DNA from: Pirellulales bacterium
Lineage (GTDB): Bacteria > Planctomycetota > Planctomycetia > Pirellulales > Lacipirellulaceae
NCBI GenBank assembly: GCA_019636345.1
Contig: JAHBXQ010000001.1
Span: 1 to 64,000, forward strand
DNA: 64,000 bases
Direction of reading: 5' to 3'
Position numbers and translations under genes: made by a program. Positions 55,273 through 63,857 of the stretch are shown here, piece by piece. The first letter of the stretch is position 1; each line of letters begins with the position of its first letter. The notes beneath the pieces are model-generated. The model was not told the origin of the DNA. It saw only the letters and a program-made list of their open reading frames with translations, and did not search any database.

Positions 55273-58200
55273 CTAACGAGGCGGCAGGCTTGTCTCCGGG
55301 GCCGGTACGCGCTCTTCCAGCGGGGGAAGCGGCCGATCGGCGCCGCGGCAGGAGGGGTCGATCCGGTCCAACTCTTCCGCGACGGCCCGCACCGTGGTGC
55401 GGATTTGCTGCGGCGTGTGGGTGGCCGTGATGAAGAATCGCAGCCGGGCGGCGCGTTCCTCAACGGCCGGGTACAGGATCGGCTGCACGTTGATTCCGCG
55501 TTGGAACAACTGGTGCGACAGTCGCAGGGCATGCTCGCTGTTGCCGGTGATCACGGGGACGACCGGCGTGTTGTTGCTGTGGCCCGTGTTGAGACCCGCG
55601 TCCTTGGCGAGCCGCAAGAACAACCGCGAGTTCTCGGCGAGCCGAGCGACGCGCTCCGGCTCTTCCTGCAACAGTTCGAGCGACGCGAGCGCCGCAGCCG
55701 TGTTCGCCGGCGAGAGGCCGACCGAGTACACGAACCCCGGGGCGGTGTATTTGAGATACTCGACCAGTTCGCGACAGCCGGCGATGTATCCGCCGCAACT
55801 TCCCATCGACTTGCTCAGGGTGCCCATCCAAATGTCGACGTCGCGGGGGACGATGCCGAAGTGCTCGCTCATTCCTCGGCCGTGCAGGCCCATCGTGCCG
55901 ATCGAGTGGGCCTCGTCGACCATCATGTAGCACTTGTGTTTCTTCTTGAGTTCGACGAACTGCGGCAGGTCGGGATAGTCGCCGTCCATGCTGTACACGC
56001 CCTCGACGACGATCAGCACGCGGCGGTATTCGTGGCGAATCTGGTCGAGAATCCTTCCGCACTCGCGCCAATCGTTGTGAGCGAACGGACGGCGGCGGGC
56101 GCCCGAGAGAATCGCTCCTTGCATGATGCTGTTGTGCGACAGTGCGTCGTGCAAGATGAGGTCTCCCGGGCCGAACAGGTGGCCGATGATCGACTCGTTC
56201 GTCGAGTGACCGCCGACCATCACGATCGAGTCCTCCGTGCCGATGAAGTCGGCGATCGCCCGTTCCAATTGGCGATGGATTGTCTTCTCGCCCGAGACGA
56301 CTCGGCTCGCCGAGACGCTGGTGCCGAATCGCGCGACTGCGTCCTGGGTCGCCTTGACCACGGCCGGATCGCCTGACATTCCCAGGTAGTTGTAGCTGCA
56401 CCAGTTGACGTACTCCTGCCCGGCGATCGTCGTGCGATCGTTGGTCAGGCCTTCATGGACGGTGAAGAACGGGTTGGGGAGCCCCGCCTTGGTCGTCAGC
56501 GACTTGTTTTCCAGCAGCCGAAGGTACTCCGGGCTCTTGGAGAACTGGTAGTCTTCTGCGGGGACCTCGGCGGCGTCGGAACCGCCGACGGTCCGCTCGA
56601 TCCGGCCTCCCAGATGCAACCGAATCGCTTCGGCGACCTCGCCGCATGTCTCGATGTTGGGGAGCACGTGGTCGGGGAACCGTCCGCCGAAGTGGTCCTC
56701 AAGCGCCGCGATGATCTCCATCCGTTCCAGCGAGTCGAGCCCCAGCTCGACGATGTTCGTGTCCCACTCGAGTTCCTGGACGCGCTCGCGGCCGATCTCG
56801 CGAACCTTGGCGTAAACCACGTCGACGATCTCGGCGAGTTGGCCCGCGGCGAGCTTGCCTTGCGCCGCGGTGCGGTCGGAGGCGCGGGCCAGGGCGTCCT
56901 CGGCGGCCTGGGTTTCCAGCGTCGTTTCCTCGGCCAGCACGCTGGAATCGTCTCCGTCGAGAGCAGCTTCCATGCCGTCGCTGTCGAGGCGAGCTTCTTC
57001 CTCGCGCGTGCGGCGCCGCAGCGAGGGGGCGATCACCACCTCCCCCGTCTCAGCCGACCAACTGGCGACCATGGCCAGGGTGCCGGCCACGAACCCGTCC
57101 TTGCACGCGTGACGTTGGATCTTGCCGCTGGAGGTCTTGGGGATGCTGCCCGCCTTGAGCAGCACCACCGCGGCGACCGATTGTTCGTGGTCTCGCGACA
57201 CCTGCTTGCGGACCGCGGCGATAATCTCGGCGAAGTTGAGATCGCGCCGGCGGATCGTTTCGTTGACGACGACCAGCCGCTCCGCCCCCTCGGGACCGAC
57301 CGCGAACGCCGCCCCGACGCCGGGGGCGATCGCCTCGTGAGCCGCCTGCACCGATTGCTCGATGTCCTGAGGGTAGTAGTTCACCCCGCGGAGAATGATC
57401 AGGTCCTTGAGTCGCCCGGTGACGAACAGCTCCCCCTTGCGCAAGAAGCCGAGGTCGCCCGTGCGAAGGAACGGCCCGCGGCCGTCGCGCAGCTTGGCGC
57501 CGAAGGTCTCCTGGCTCTGCTCGGGCCGCTTCCAGTAGCCGACGGCCACGCTGGGCCCGGAGACCCAGATTTCGCCGACTTGGTCCTGTCCCAGCGGGGC
57601 GAACGTGTCGGGATCGGCGATGACGATCGTCTGGTCGAGCAGATTGCCGCCGCTGCCGACCAACTGCCGCGCTCCGGCGGCGCCCGGTTCGGCGTCGACG
57701 ACCTTGTGATGCTCAAGCGCCTCCAGCTCGAACGGCATGACCACCGGCTCGGCCTGTTTGAACCCGCCGGTGACGATCAGGGTCGCCTCGGCCAGTCCGT
57801 AGCAGGGATAAAACGCCTCGCGGCGGAATCCGCACTCGGCGAAGGCCTCGCTGAAGCGGTCGATCGTCTCGGCCCGCACCGGCTCGGCGCCGTTGAAGGC
57901 GAGCGACCAGCGGCTCAGATCGAGGGTGCGCTTCTGAGCGGGGGTCACCTTGTCGACGCAGAGGTCGTAGGCAAAATTAGGCCCGCCGCTGATCGTGGCG
58001 CCCACTTGCGAGATGGCTTGCAGCCACCGGACCGGCTTCTGCAGGAAGTGGGTCGGCGACATCAGCAAATTGGGCCGGCCCATGTACAGCGGCTGCAGCA
58101 GGCCGCCGATGAGCCCCATGTCGTGATAGAGCGGCAGCCAAAACATGCCGGTCCCCGAACGGGAATGCTCGAAGGCGTAGGCGATCATCGCCGAGTTGTG

Positions 58201-58782
58201 CATCAGGTTCGCATGGGTCAGCATCACCCCCTTGGGCGTGCCGGTCGAACCGCTCGTGTACTGCAGAAAGGCGAGGGTCTCGCCGTGAACCTCGGGCCGG
58301 CGCCAGTGGTCGGCGAGTTCCGGGCCCCATTGGTCGGTCGCCCGCCAGCGGATCTGCTGGAGCGCCGGCGTGTCGCCGATCATCGTTTGCACCCGTTCGA
58401 GGACGTCGAACGTGGTCAAAGCGACTTTGGCCTCGGCGTCGTTGGCGATCGCCTCGATCCGGGCCATATTGCGATTGCGACGCGGCGGATAGGCCGGCAC
58501 GGCCGTCACCCCGGCGAACAGACAGCCGAAAAACGCGGCGACGAAATCGAGCCCCGAAGGGTACAACAGCAGCGCTCGTTCCCCCTCCATCCCCATCGCC
58601 TGCAGCGAAGCGGCGATCGCCCGGGCCCGGCGATCGAGATCGGCGTAGGTCCACTCGACGACCTCACGTTCGCCGTCGGACAAGTACCGAAAGCCGACAT
58701 CGTTCCCCTGATGCTGGGCGCGGTGCTGCAGCAGTTCGACCAGATTGGAAGGGCCGAAGAACGACCCGGGAAGTTGATCCAT
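55273..58782 (-). CDS. FAAL-ACP-alpha-oxoamine synthase fusion
   Basis: 1169 residues from the ATG at 58782 (a GTG at 58791 has GAGGAG upstream). Domain 1 (about 10-590) is a fatty acyl-AMP ligase: FLQYTSGSTGTPKGVMLTHA at about 172-191, WLPLYHDMGLIGGL, GPNFAYDLC. Domain 2 is an acyl carrier protein, with LGLDSLERMEI at about 680 (Ser carries the phosphopantetheine). Domain 3 (about 750-1145) is a PLP enzyme of the alpha-oxoamine synthase group: YNYLGMSGDP, MMVDEAHSIGTMG and GTLSKSMGSCGGY, where the Lys binds PLP. The order predicts activation of a fatty acid, loading on ACP and decarboxylating condensation with an amino acid, giving an aminoketone lipid, as in serine palmitoyltransferase. The amino acid and product are unknown. 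Confidence 0.85.
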   Translation of the reverse strand: MDQLPGSFFGPSNLVELLQHRAQHQGNDVGFRYLSDGEREVVEWTYADLDRRARAIAASLQAMGMEGERALLLYPSGLDFVAAFFGCLFAGVTAVPAYPPRRNRNMARIEAIANDAEAKVALTTFDVLERVQTMIGDTPALQQIRWRATDQWGPELADHWRRPEVHGETLAFLQYTSGSTGTPKGVMLTHANLMHNSAMIAYAFEHSRSGTGMFWLPLYHDMGLIGGLLQPLYMGRPNLLMSPTHFLQKPVRWLQAISQVGATISGGPNFAYDLCVDKVTPAQKRTLDLSRWSLAFNGAEPVRAETIDRFSEAFAECGFRREAFYPCYGLAEATLIVTGGFKQAEPVVMPFELEALEHHKVVDAEPGAAGARQLVGSGGNLLDQTIVIADPDTFAPLGQDQVGEIWVSGPSVAVGYWKRPEQSQETFGAKLRDGRGPFLRTGDLGFLRKGELFVTGRLKDLIILRGVNYYPQDIEQSVQAAHEAIAPGVGAAFAVGPEGAERLVVVNETIRRRDLNFAEIIAAVRKQVSRDHEQSVAAVVLLKAGSIPKTSSGKIQRHACKDGFVAGTLAMVASWSAETGEVVIAPSLRRRTREEEARLDSDGMEAALDGDDSSVLAEETTLETQAAEDALARASDRTAAQGKLAAGQLAEIVDVVYAKVREIGRERVQELEWDTNIVELGLDSLERMEIIAALEDHFGGRFPDHVLPNIETCGEVAEAIRLHLGGRIERTVGGSDAAEVPAEDYQFSKSPEYLRLLENKSLTTKAGLPNPFFTVHEGLTNDRTTIAGQEYVNWCSYNYLGMSGDPAVVKATQDAVARFGTSVSASRVVSGEKTIHRQLERAIADFIGTEDSIVMVGGHSTNESIIGHLFGPGDLILHDALSHNSIMQGAILSGARRRPFAHNDWRECGRILDQIRHEYRRVLIVVEGVYSMDGDYPDLPQFVELKKKHKCYMMVDEAHSIGTMGLHGRGMSEHFGIVPRDVDIWMGTLSKSMGSCGGYIAGCRELVEYLKYTAPGFVYSVGLSPANTAAALASLELLQEEPERVARLAENSRLFLRLAKDAGLNTGHSNNTPVVPVITGNSEHALRLSHQLFQRGINVQPILYPAVEERAARLRFFITATHTPQQIRTTVRAVAEELDRIDPSCRGADRPLPPLEERVPAPETSLPPR

Positions 58783-59600
58783 GTGTTGCACGGTTTCGAA
58801 AGCTCCTCGCGAGCGGCTCTGCGCGAAGCAGGCCGGCCGCGGATAGGACGTCGGGGCGACCCGGCGTCGGTGGGCGGATTCGCTGCGACCGGGCCTCGGG
58901 CCCGGCGAGCGACGGGGGCGGCGGCCTCGTGCCAACCGCAGACCTCTGTGCCGTCAAAAGCGGCGCGGCATTGTTCGCACGAGCGCCGGAACAGGAACCA
59001 GCACGGGGCGACCGAAGGGGGGCAACGGCAGCCTCGGCGCGACTCGCCGCAGGGCCGTTGCGAGCCAAGCGGACCAGGGGACGGGGGGGAACGGCAGTTT
59101 CAGCATGGAATTATCAGCCCCTCAATTTTAAGCAGCCGGCGGCAACCTCGCACCCCCTCGGGGGGCATTTCCGCCCCAGCTAGCGGCACGGATTCCCGCG
59201 GATTTTGGACGCATTCTGGGATTCTAAGGGACCCTACCACCCTCGCTCGCCCGCGGCAAATTGGCGATCCACCCTCCGGCAGCGAATTCGCGTGAGCTTT
59301 GTTACCGCCGATGATGCGGTCGGCGCCCGCCGCAACGGGGCCCGAATCGGACCATTTTACGGGGCCCGCAAACTCGAGGTTCGCTCCGGAGCCGGACCTG
59401 CAAGAACGCCGCCTTCGCATCGTGTTTGACGCACGCGCGGGCGGCCGCGGCCGAGAGCGGCAAGCCCCTGGCGTGGTTCCTGGGAGGGTCCGTTGCGAGC
59501 CGACCCGCTGCGGACTCGCTCCGCAGCGCGGGTGGTACGCGCAAGCCGGGGTCTCAACCGGCAGATTTTCTCGAAGCAGTCGTTCATGTCGACACGACAC
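58783..59600. other. Intergenic region upstream of the fusion gene
   Basis: No gene is supported; long open frames here are by-products of GC content. It must hold the fusion promoter. GGGGCCCG occurs twice in direct orientation around 59336-59370. Confidence 0.4.
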
Positions 59601-59629
59601 TTGCCGCGCACGCGTCGGCTTTTCATAAT
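59601..59629 (+). promoter_or_regulatory. Candidate promoter for the 65-aa gene
   Basis: TTGCCG (59601-59606), 17 bases, CATAAT (59624-59629), giving a leader of about 85 bases before the TTG start at 59721. Confidence 0.45.
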
Positions 59630-59720
59630 CAGCATATGGCTTGGGCGGAGCGTCGCCGTCCTTGCCGCGCTGCTGGAAGCGCCTCGACCGCTGCTCGCAC
59701 CCGTGCGAAGGAGGATTCAC

Positions 59721-59918
59721 TTGCTTACCGAAGGCGAAGTGTCGCGAAGTTGGCAGAAGCTGTTCAAGAGCGGCAACGTGACCGCAGAGACCTTCGAGCG
59801 GGCGGATTTGCTGCTCGATGAGTTGCGGGGCACCAGCCCCCTGCGGCATCGTCTGCAGAGCGAACTGGAGGAGCTCCGCAAGATTCACGCCGACAAGTTG
59901 CAAGCCGTCGAAGCCTGA
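59721..59918 (+). CDS. 65-aa conserved-type protein with TTG start
   Basis: The reading frame runs upstream, but a perfect AAGGAGG (59708-59714) lies 6 bases before TTG at 59721, and the conserved-looking part begins exactly there: LLTEGEVSRSWQKLFKSG, then FERADLLLDELRGTSPLRHR and LEELRKIHADK. It is helical, with no signal or membrane segment. I have seen similar short proteins in planctomycetes but know no function. A strong hairpin terminator follows 35 bases after the stop, and a promoter candidate precedes it, so it is a single-gene transcript. Confidence 0.7.
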   Translation: MLTEGEVSRSWQKLFKSGNVTAETFERADLLLDELRGTSPLRHRLQSELEELRKIHADKLQAVEA

Positions 59919-59952
59919 CCCGTCGCACTTGCCGACGAGTCCGAAGAATCAC

Positions 59953-59994
59953 GCGACAAGGCCGCGAACTGGAATCAGTTCGCGGCCTTGTCGC
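59953..59994. terminator. 19-bp perfect hairpin between convergent genes
   Basis: Left arm 59953-59971, loop GAAT, right arm 59976-59994: GCGACAAGGCCGCGAACTG and its exact reverse complement. Placed between the 65-aa gene and the convergent DinB-like gene; no T run, so it may act in both directions. Confidence 0.65.
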
Positions 59995-60069
59995 ATTCTC
60001 TGACGATGCATGAGCAAGCGCGCGTAATGTTTGCAACCGATGCGCATGCGCCCTGCGACAGCTCGGCGA

Positions 60070-60561
60070 TCAGAACAGCGGAGGCCGGCCTGTCTGGCGG
60101 CGCCAGTTCGACAAGTGACCTAGATGGGCCGCCTCGTGGGTCGCCATGAGATGCGCCACCAGATCTCCCTTGGTGGGCAGCAGCTTTTTCAGGAACTTGA
60201 CCGGCAACGGGTTCGGTTCGTCGAGGACCGCCAGGTCGACCGATTCCAGCGCTGCCGCGACAGCCGCGTGCCCCTCGCGAAGCGCCAGCAGCAGTTCCTG
60301 CTTGTCAGGGTAGGGATGTTTTTCCATCTGCGGTTGCGACCTGGGGCCGAACTCGGCGTGCCACTCCGCGGGCAACCGCGTTGGCTGTCCGAGAGTTTGC
60401 AAGGCGTAGTCAGTGCAGATCGCCAAGTGCCCCAGCAACCAAGCCGGCGTGTTGACGTCCGGCGAAGGCTGGGTGTGCATCTCCTCGTCGGGGATGTCGG
60501 CGGCGAGCCGTTCGCAGTAGGCGAGATTGAAGCCATACAGAGTCAGCAGCGTTTTGCTCAT
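60070..60561 (-). CDS. DinB-like (DUF664-type) protein
   Basis: 163 residues from the ATG at 60561. Four-helix bundle pattern: LLTLYGFNLAYCERLA, TPAWLLGHLAICTDYALQTL with a His in helix 2, DLVAHLMATHEAAHLGHLS with His residues near the end. In DinB/YfiT folds three His bind a metal, and relatives act as mycothiol- or bacillithiol-dependent transferases. The HExxH-like THEAAHLGH is typical. The substrate is not known. It stands alone between convergent and divergent neighbours. Confidence 0.75.
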   Translation of the reverse strand: MSKTLLTLYGFNLAYCERLAADIPDEEMHTQPSPDVNTPAWLLGHLAICTDYALQTLGQPTRLPAEWHAEFGPRSQPQMEKHPYPDKQELLLALREGHAAVAAALESVDLAVLDEPNPLPVKFLKKLLPTKGDLVAHLMATHEAAHLGHLSNWRRQTGRPPLF

Positions 60562-60686
60562 GGTCGGCGCATGATTCGAGTGCAGCGAGGCGGCGTCTTT
60601 CCGCAAGTCTGTACAGAAGTCGAACAGGCAGGCGTCCCCGCCATGGTCCATTAGAGCGAATGAAGATCGAGCACGCAAAACTGGCC

Positions 60687-60716
60687 TTGGTTGCGGATGA
60701 GCGTCGTCAGTACGAT
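60687..60716 (+). promoter_or_regulatory. Candidate promoter for the 29-aa microprotein
   Basis: TTGGTT (60687-60692), 18 bases, TACGAT (60711-60716), 86 bases before the ATG at 60802. Confidence 0.35.
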
Positions 60717-60801
60717 CCGTCCAACCGAGCAGCGAAAGGACTAAACGGCGGGCGTGTTCGCCCGCCCCGCTGCCGGGAACGACTTGTCTAAGGAAGACGA
60801 C

Positions 60802-60891
60802 ATGGCTCAGCAACAGAACAAGAAGGGCGCGAAGCCCCAGGCCGCTCCCACCGGCAAGAAGGGCGCCGCCCAGCCGAAGAAGGGCAAGTAA
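60802..60891 (+). CDS. 29-aa Lys-rich microprotein
   Basis: ATG at 60802 with AAGGA at 60790-60794 upstream; TAA at 60889-60891. The sequence starts MAQQQNKKGAKPQAAP and goes on TGKKGAAQPKKGK: 8 Lys, no acidic residue, no hydrophobic helix, with KKG three times. It is probably unstructured and very basic. It is flanked by a promoter candidate and an intrinsic terminator (60945-60979), so a transcript just for it is likely. It could bind nucleic acid or be a ribosome-related factor, which is a guess. It resembles the short Lys/Ala/Gly peptides that planctomycetes encode in single-gene transcripts. Confidence 0.6.
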   Translation: MAQQQNKKGAKPQAAPTGKKGAAQPKKGK

Positions 60892-60944
60892 GCCCGACGC
60901 AAGCCGCGACGCAAGTCGCGGCCGAGTGCAGAAGCGACAACAGA

Positions 60945-60979
60945 AGACGCCCCGGGCCAAAATCCGGGAGCGTCTTTTT
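60945..60979 (+). terminator. Rho-independent terminator of the microprotein transcript
   Basis: AGACGC-CCCGG and CCGGG-A-GCGTCT form an 11-bp stem with one bulged A, followed by TTTTC. A smaller hairpin (GCCGCGAC/GTCGCGGC, loop GCAA) lies before it at 60903-60922. Confidence 0.7.
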
Positions 60980-61024
60980 CTTTGCGCGGACAAGTGCCAG
61001 CCACCAGCCGCGACGGATCGCCAA

Positions 61025-61813
61025 TTACTCTCTTTGCCCGCTCTCGCGCTGCAGGCGCAAGTAAATTGCCGCTGCAATCCCGCCGGAACCAAACACCATG
61101 GCCATCACCATGATTTGATACCGTGCCGCCACCAGCGGCGACGCCCCGGCGAGCAACTGGCCGGTCATCATTCCCGGCAGCGAGACGAGTCCCACGGCCA
61201 ACATCGTATTGTTCAGGGGAATCAGTGCGGCGTTCATCGCGATGTTGCGGGCCGCGAGATACCCGGCTCCGCCGCGACGCTCGCTGGCGAATCGCTCCCC
61301 CGCGAGGCTCACCGCATTCATCGCATTGGCGAAGATCATTCCAGCCAGCGAGATCATCTCGCGCGGGGAGTGCCAGGGCTCAAGCATCAGCACGCCCTGC
61401 GTGATGATGACGAGCGTGACGACGCCGGAGAACGCGATTGCGGCGAACGCCTCTCCCCGACGACGATGGCCCGCGACGACGTCGAGCGAACGAACCGCGA
61501 TCCAACTGGCAGCCATCAGCATGATCGACAGCGTGGCGAGCACGATCCACGGTCCCTCGGCCTGGAAGATGGAGACGAGCACGTACCCGACGACCAGCAG
61601 CTGCAGCAACATGCGAACCGTCGCAATCATCGACTTGCCGACTCCCAATCCCCAGGCCCGTTGGACCGCCAACAGCGCGACGACGGGCGCAAACGATATT
61701 GCCAATCGGGTCAGGGGGATCTCCTTGGCGCCCCCGTCGGCGGCGGCAGCGAGCAAGCAGGCGAGAGTCATGGCAATCCAGAGATCGAGGCGCGGACGAA
61801 ATGCTGGCGCCAT
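61025..61813 (-). CDS. FetB-like (UPF0014) ABC permease
   Basis: 262 residues with six or seven hydrophobic helices. Signature: VRMLLQLLVVGYVL, then GAGYLAARNIAMNAALIPLN, TMLAVGLVSLPGMMTGQLLA and PLVAARYQIMVMAMVF. This matches UPF0014/FetB permeases, which with the ATPase FetA export iron in E. coli. No ATPase gene neighbours it in this window. Substrate is inferred from family only. Start ATG at 61813. Confidence 0.8.
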   Translation of the reverse strand: MAPAFRPRLDLWIAMTLACLLAAAADGGAKEIPLTRLAISFAPVVALLAVQRAWGLGVGKSMIATVRMLLQLLVVGYVLVSIFQAEGPWIVLATLSIMLMAASWIAVRSLDVVAGHRRRGEAFAAIAFSGVVTLVIITQGVLMLEPWHSPREMISLAGMIFANAMNAVSLAGERFASERRGGAGYLAARNIAMNAALIPLNNTMLAVGLVSLPGMMTGQLLAGASPLVAARYQIMVMAMVFGSGGIAAAIYLRLQRESGQRE

Positions 61814-62128
61814 TGTATCTCGTATCCTGGGGGGCGGGCCGAATCTGCCCTGGGGCGACTGTCAGGTCCCGAAAGGGGGGCAACCGGAATTCAGCACGAC
61901 GGCGCGACTGGGGCGAGTCTCAGATTTCGGAGAGCTGGCAGCGCAGCCGCGGCAAATCGGCTCGGATCTGCTAGCGGCGCCGGCGGTACGCCGGATTTGC
62001 GAGACTTCGCCTCATGAGACTTTGCCGGTTATGCCGATGAGGACAAGGACGCGCATTCTCGCCGCACGCGGCGCGGTGCATTGCGCGGCGACGCCTGAAA
62101 GGGGGGCTCCTTTCACGCGGACGACATC
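61814..62128. other. Divergent intergenic region
   Basis: No gene and no convincing promoter or repeat seen between the FetB-like and lipoprotein genes. Confidence 0.4.
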
Positions 62129-63346
62129 GTGGCGCCTCGGGCCCGACTCATCGTGCTTCTCTTGCTGGCGACGTGGCTCTCCGCCGCGTCGGGGTGCAGT
62201 CTCGTGCTGCCCCAGACCGCCCAAAAGCCGGTCATTCGCAACCCGTTCCCGCAATTGAGCCGCGTGGCGGTCGCCCCGTTCTTCAACCAAAGCGACGAGC
62301 CGACCCTCGACGGCCGCGAAGTCGCCATGGCGTATTACGCCGAGTTGCAGGGGGTCCGCGGGTTCGAGGTCGTTCCGGTCGGGGTCGTCGAGGAAGCGAT
62401 TATCGCCCACAGGATTGATCTGCGCAGCCCGGGCGAAGCTCGACGGTTGGCCGCAGAATTGGGGGTCGACGCAGTCGTCGTCGGCTCGGTGACCGACTAC
62501 ACCCCCTACTATCCGCCGCGAATCGGCCTGCGGGTCGAGTGGTACGCCGCGAACCCCGCATTCCACGAGATCCCCGCGGGTTACGGATTGCCCTTTGGCA
62601 CGCCCGAAGAGGAGTTCATCCCTGACGACTTGGCCTACGAGGCCGAACTCGCCGCGGCGAAATCGGAGATGGCGGCGCTCACTCCGGGCCTCGAAGCCGT
62701 TTGCATTCCGCTGCCGAAACCGCCGAGATCCTCCGACGACGATGACGTCGACCAAGGGCGCGAACTCCCGGGCATTCCTGGGGAGGAGGGCTCGTCGGGG
62801 CGGTTCATCGATCCCGCGATGCGCTCGGCTCGTCGCGATTCGAGCGAGCTTGAGCCTTTCGCCCCCAGCACGTCCGGCGAGCAGGTTGCCGGCGACGTCC
62901 GGTGGGTGCAGGCACAGGAGGAACTGCCGACGCCGGCAGGAGGACGAAATTCGAGCGCCGCGCAGCCGTGGACCGGCGCGGGGCCGCTAGCGGGTCCTCC
63001 GATCGGCACAGACGGTGCGACGCCGCCCCCGGGCGCAATCGGAACAAACGGCGCGTGTTTCCCAGCGGCGCAGGTCGGGACGCGCCAACCGACGTGCGGA
63101 CCCCACTTCGGACCCGTGCTGGCGCACACCAGAATCTACCGCGGCGACGACGGCGACGTGACGCAAGCCCTGCAGGGATACGCCTTTTTCCGCGACGACC
63201 GCCGCATCGGCGGGTGGGAATCGTACCTCCGGCGGAGCGACGACTTCACTCGCTTCTGCTGTCACATGCACATCTCCGAGATGCTCTCGGCCCGCGGCGG
63301 CAGTCGCAAAACGCAGTTGGTGTCTCGCTGGCCAGGCGACCGATAA
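62129..63346 (+). CDS. Lipoprotein with LpoB/CsgG-like N-terminal domain
   Basis: 405 residues from a GTG at 62129. Signal with lipobox SAASGC (Cys about 23). The next part, VAVAPFFNQSDEPTLDGREV, then FEVVPVGVVEEAIIAH and AAELGVDAVVVGSVTDYTPY, has the layout of LpoB/CsgG-type periplasmic domains (alternating strands and helices around a conserved N-Q-S/T). The middle (about 190-330) is acidic and Pro/Gly-rich, probably disordered. The end YRGDDGDVTQALQGYAFFRD and FTRFCCHMHISEML returns to folded sequence. The role may be in envelope assembly. Confidence 0.65.
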   Translation: MAPRARLIVLLLLATWLSAASGCSLVLPQTAQKPVIRNPFPQLSRVAVAPFFNQSDEPTLDGREVAMAYYAELQGVRGFEVVPVGVVEEAIIAHRIDLRSPGEARRLAAELGVDAVVVGSVTDYTPYYPPRIGLRVEWYAANPAFHEIPAGYGLPFGTPEEEFIPDDLAYEAELAAAKSEMAALTPGLEAVCIPLPKPPRSSDDDDVDQGRELPGIPGEEGSSGRFIDPAMRSARRDSSELEPFAPSTSGEQVAGDVRWVQAQEELPTPAGGRNSSAAQPWTGAGPLAGPPIGTDGATPPPGAIGTNGACFPAAQVGTRQPTCGPHFGPVLAHTRIYRGDDGDVTQALQGYAFFRDDRRIGGWESYLRRSDDFTRFCCHMHISEMLSARGGSRKTQLVSRWPGDR

Positions 63347-63502
63347 CGCACAGTAGGCAAGGTCCCCGACGCGCACGGATGCGCAAGCGTCGCCCTTGCC
63401 TGCGACGACCCCGGCCCGTCGTCGCGAGTGCCTGCCCGTGAGCCCGCCCCCCTGGCGCGACCGCCGACTCGCCTGCGCCCTTGCCGCGTGGAGTCCCCTT
63501 TC

Positions 63503-63739
63503 GTGAACGATGACATCAACGTCTTGGCCCTGGTGAAGGGGAAAGAACGGTACGTCTTCCTGTTTGAAGATTCGCAACGGGCCGAGGCGCTGCGCACGCT
63601 TGGGCGGTTCGCCTCGAATCCCGAGCTCAGCTTCAACTGGTACGACGCCGCGGTGCTGAGCCAAAAGATTCGCACCGGCGCCGAAGCTGCCAGCGACCCC
63701 CTCCCGCGCCGCGTCAACCTGACGCCCTCGGAGGAGTGA
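63503..63739 (+). CDS. 78-aa conserved-type protein
   Basis: Start at GTG 63503 with GGAG 9 bases upstream. Compact protein NDDINVLALVKGKERYVFLF, then EALRTLGRFASNPELSF and NWYDAAVLSQKIR; a short acidic end. I recognise a planctomycete-only family of unknown function. No signal or membrane segment. It lies 118 bases upstream of a recombinase gene, separated by an inverted repeat, so co-transcription is uncertain. Confidence 0.7.
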   Translation: MNDDINVLALVKGKERYVFLFEDSQRAEALRTLGRFASNPELSFNWYDAAVLSQKIRTGAEAASDPLPRRVNLTPSEE

Positions 63740-63752
63740 AGAAGGGCGCGAG

Positions 63753-63850
63753 GCGCGAGTCTTGAGGGGGAGCACGCGGGCGAGAGATTGTTGCTCCGTC
63801 CCCCAAGTCTCGCTTCTGCAAGCGTCCTCCTGGCCCCTCAAGACTCGCGC
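63753..63850. repeat. 17-bp inverted repeat with a third diverged copy
   Basis: GCGCGAGTCTTGAGGGG (63753-63769) and its exact reverse complement (63834-63850) flank 64 bases that contain a diverged third copy, CCCCCAAGTCTCGC (about 63800-63813). Could be a short interspersed palindrome. Confidence 0.6.
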
Positions 63851-63857
63851 CCGTTCC

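Noticed and set aside
56455-59295. 946-codon open frame opposite the FAAL-ACP-oxoamine synthase gene
   Set aside because: Antisense of a gene with clear catalytic motifs; no recognisable protein pattern.
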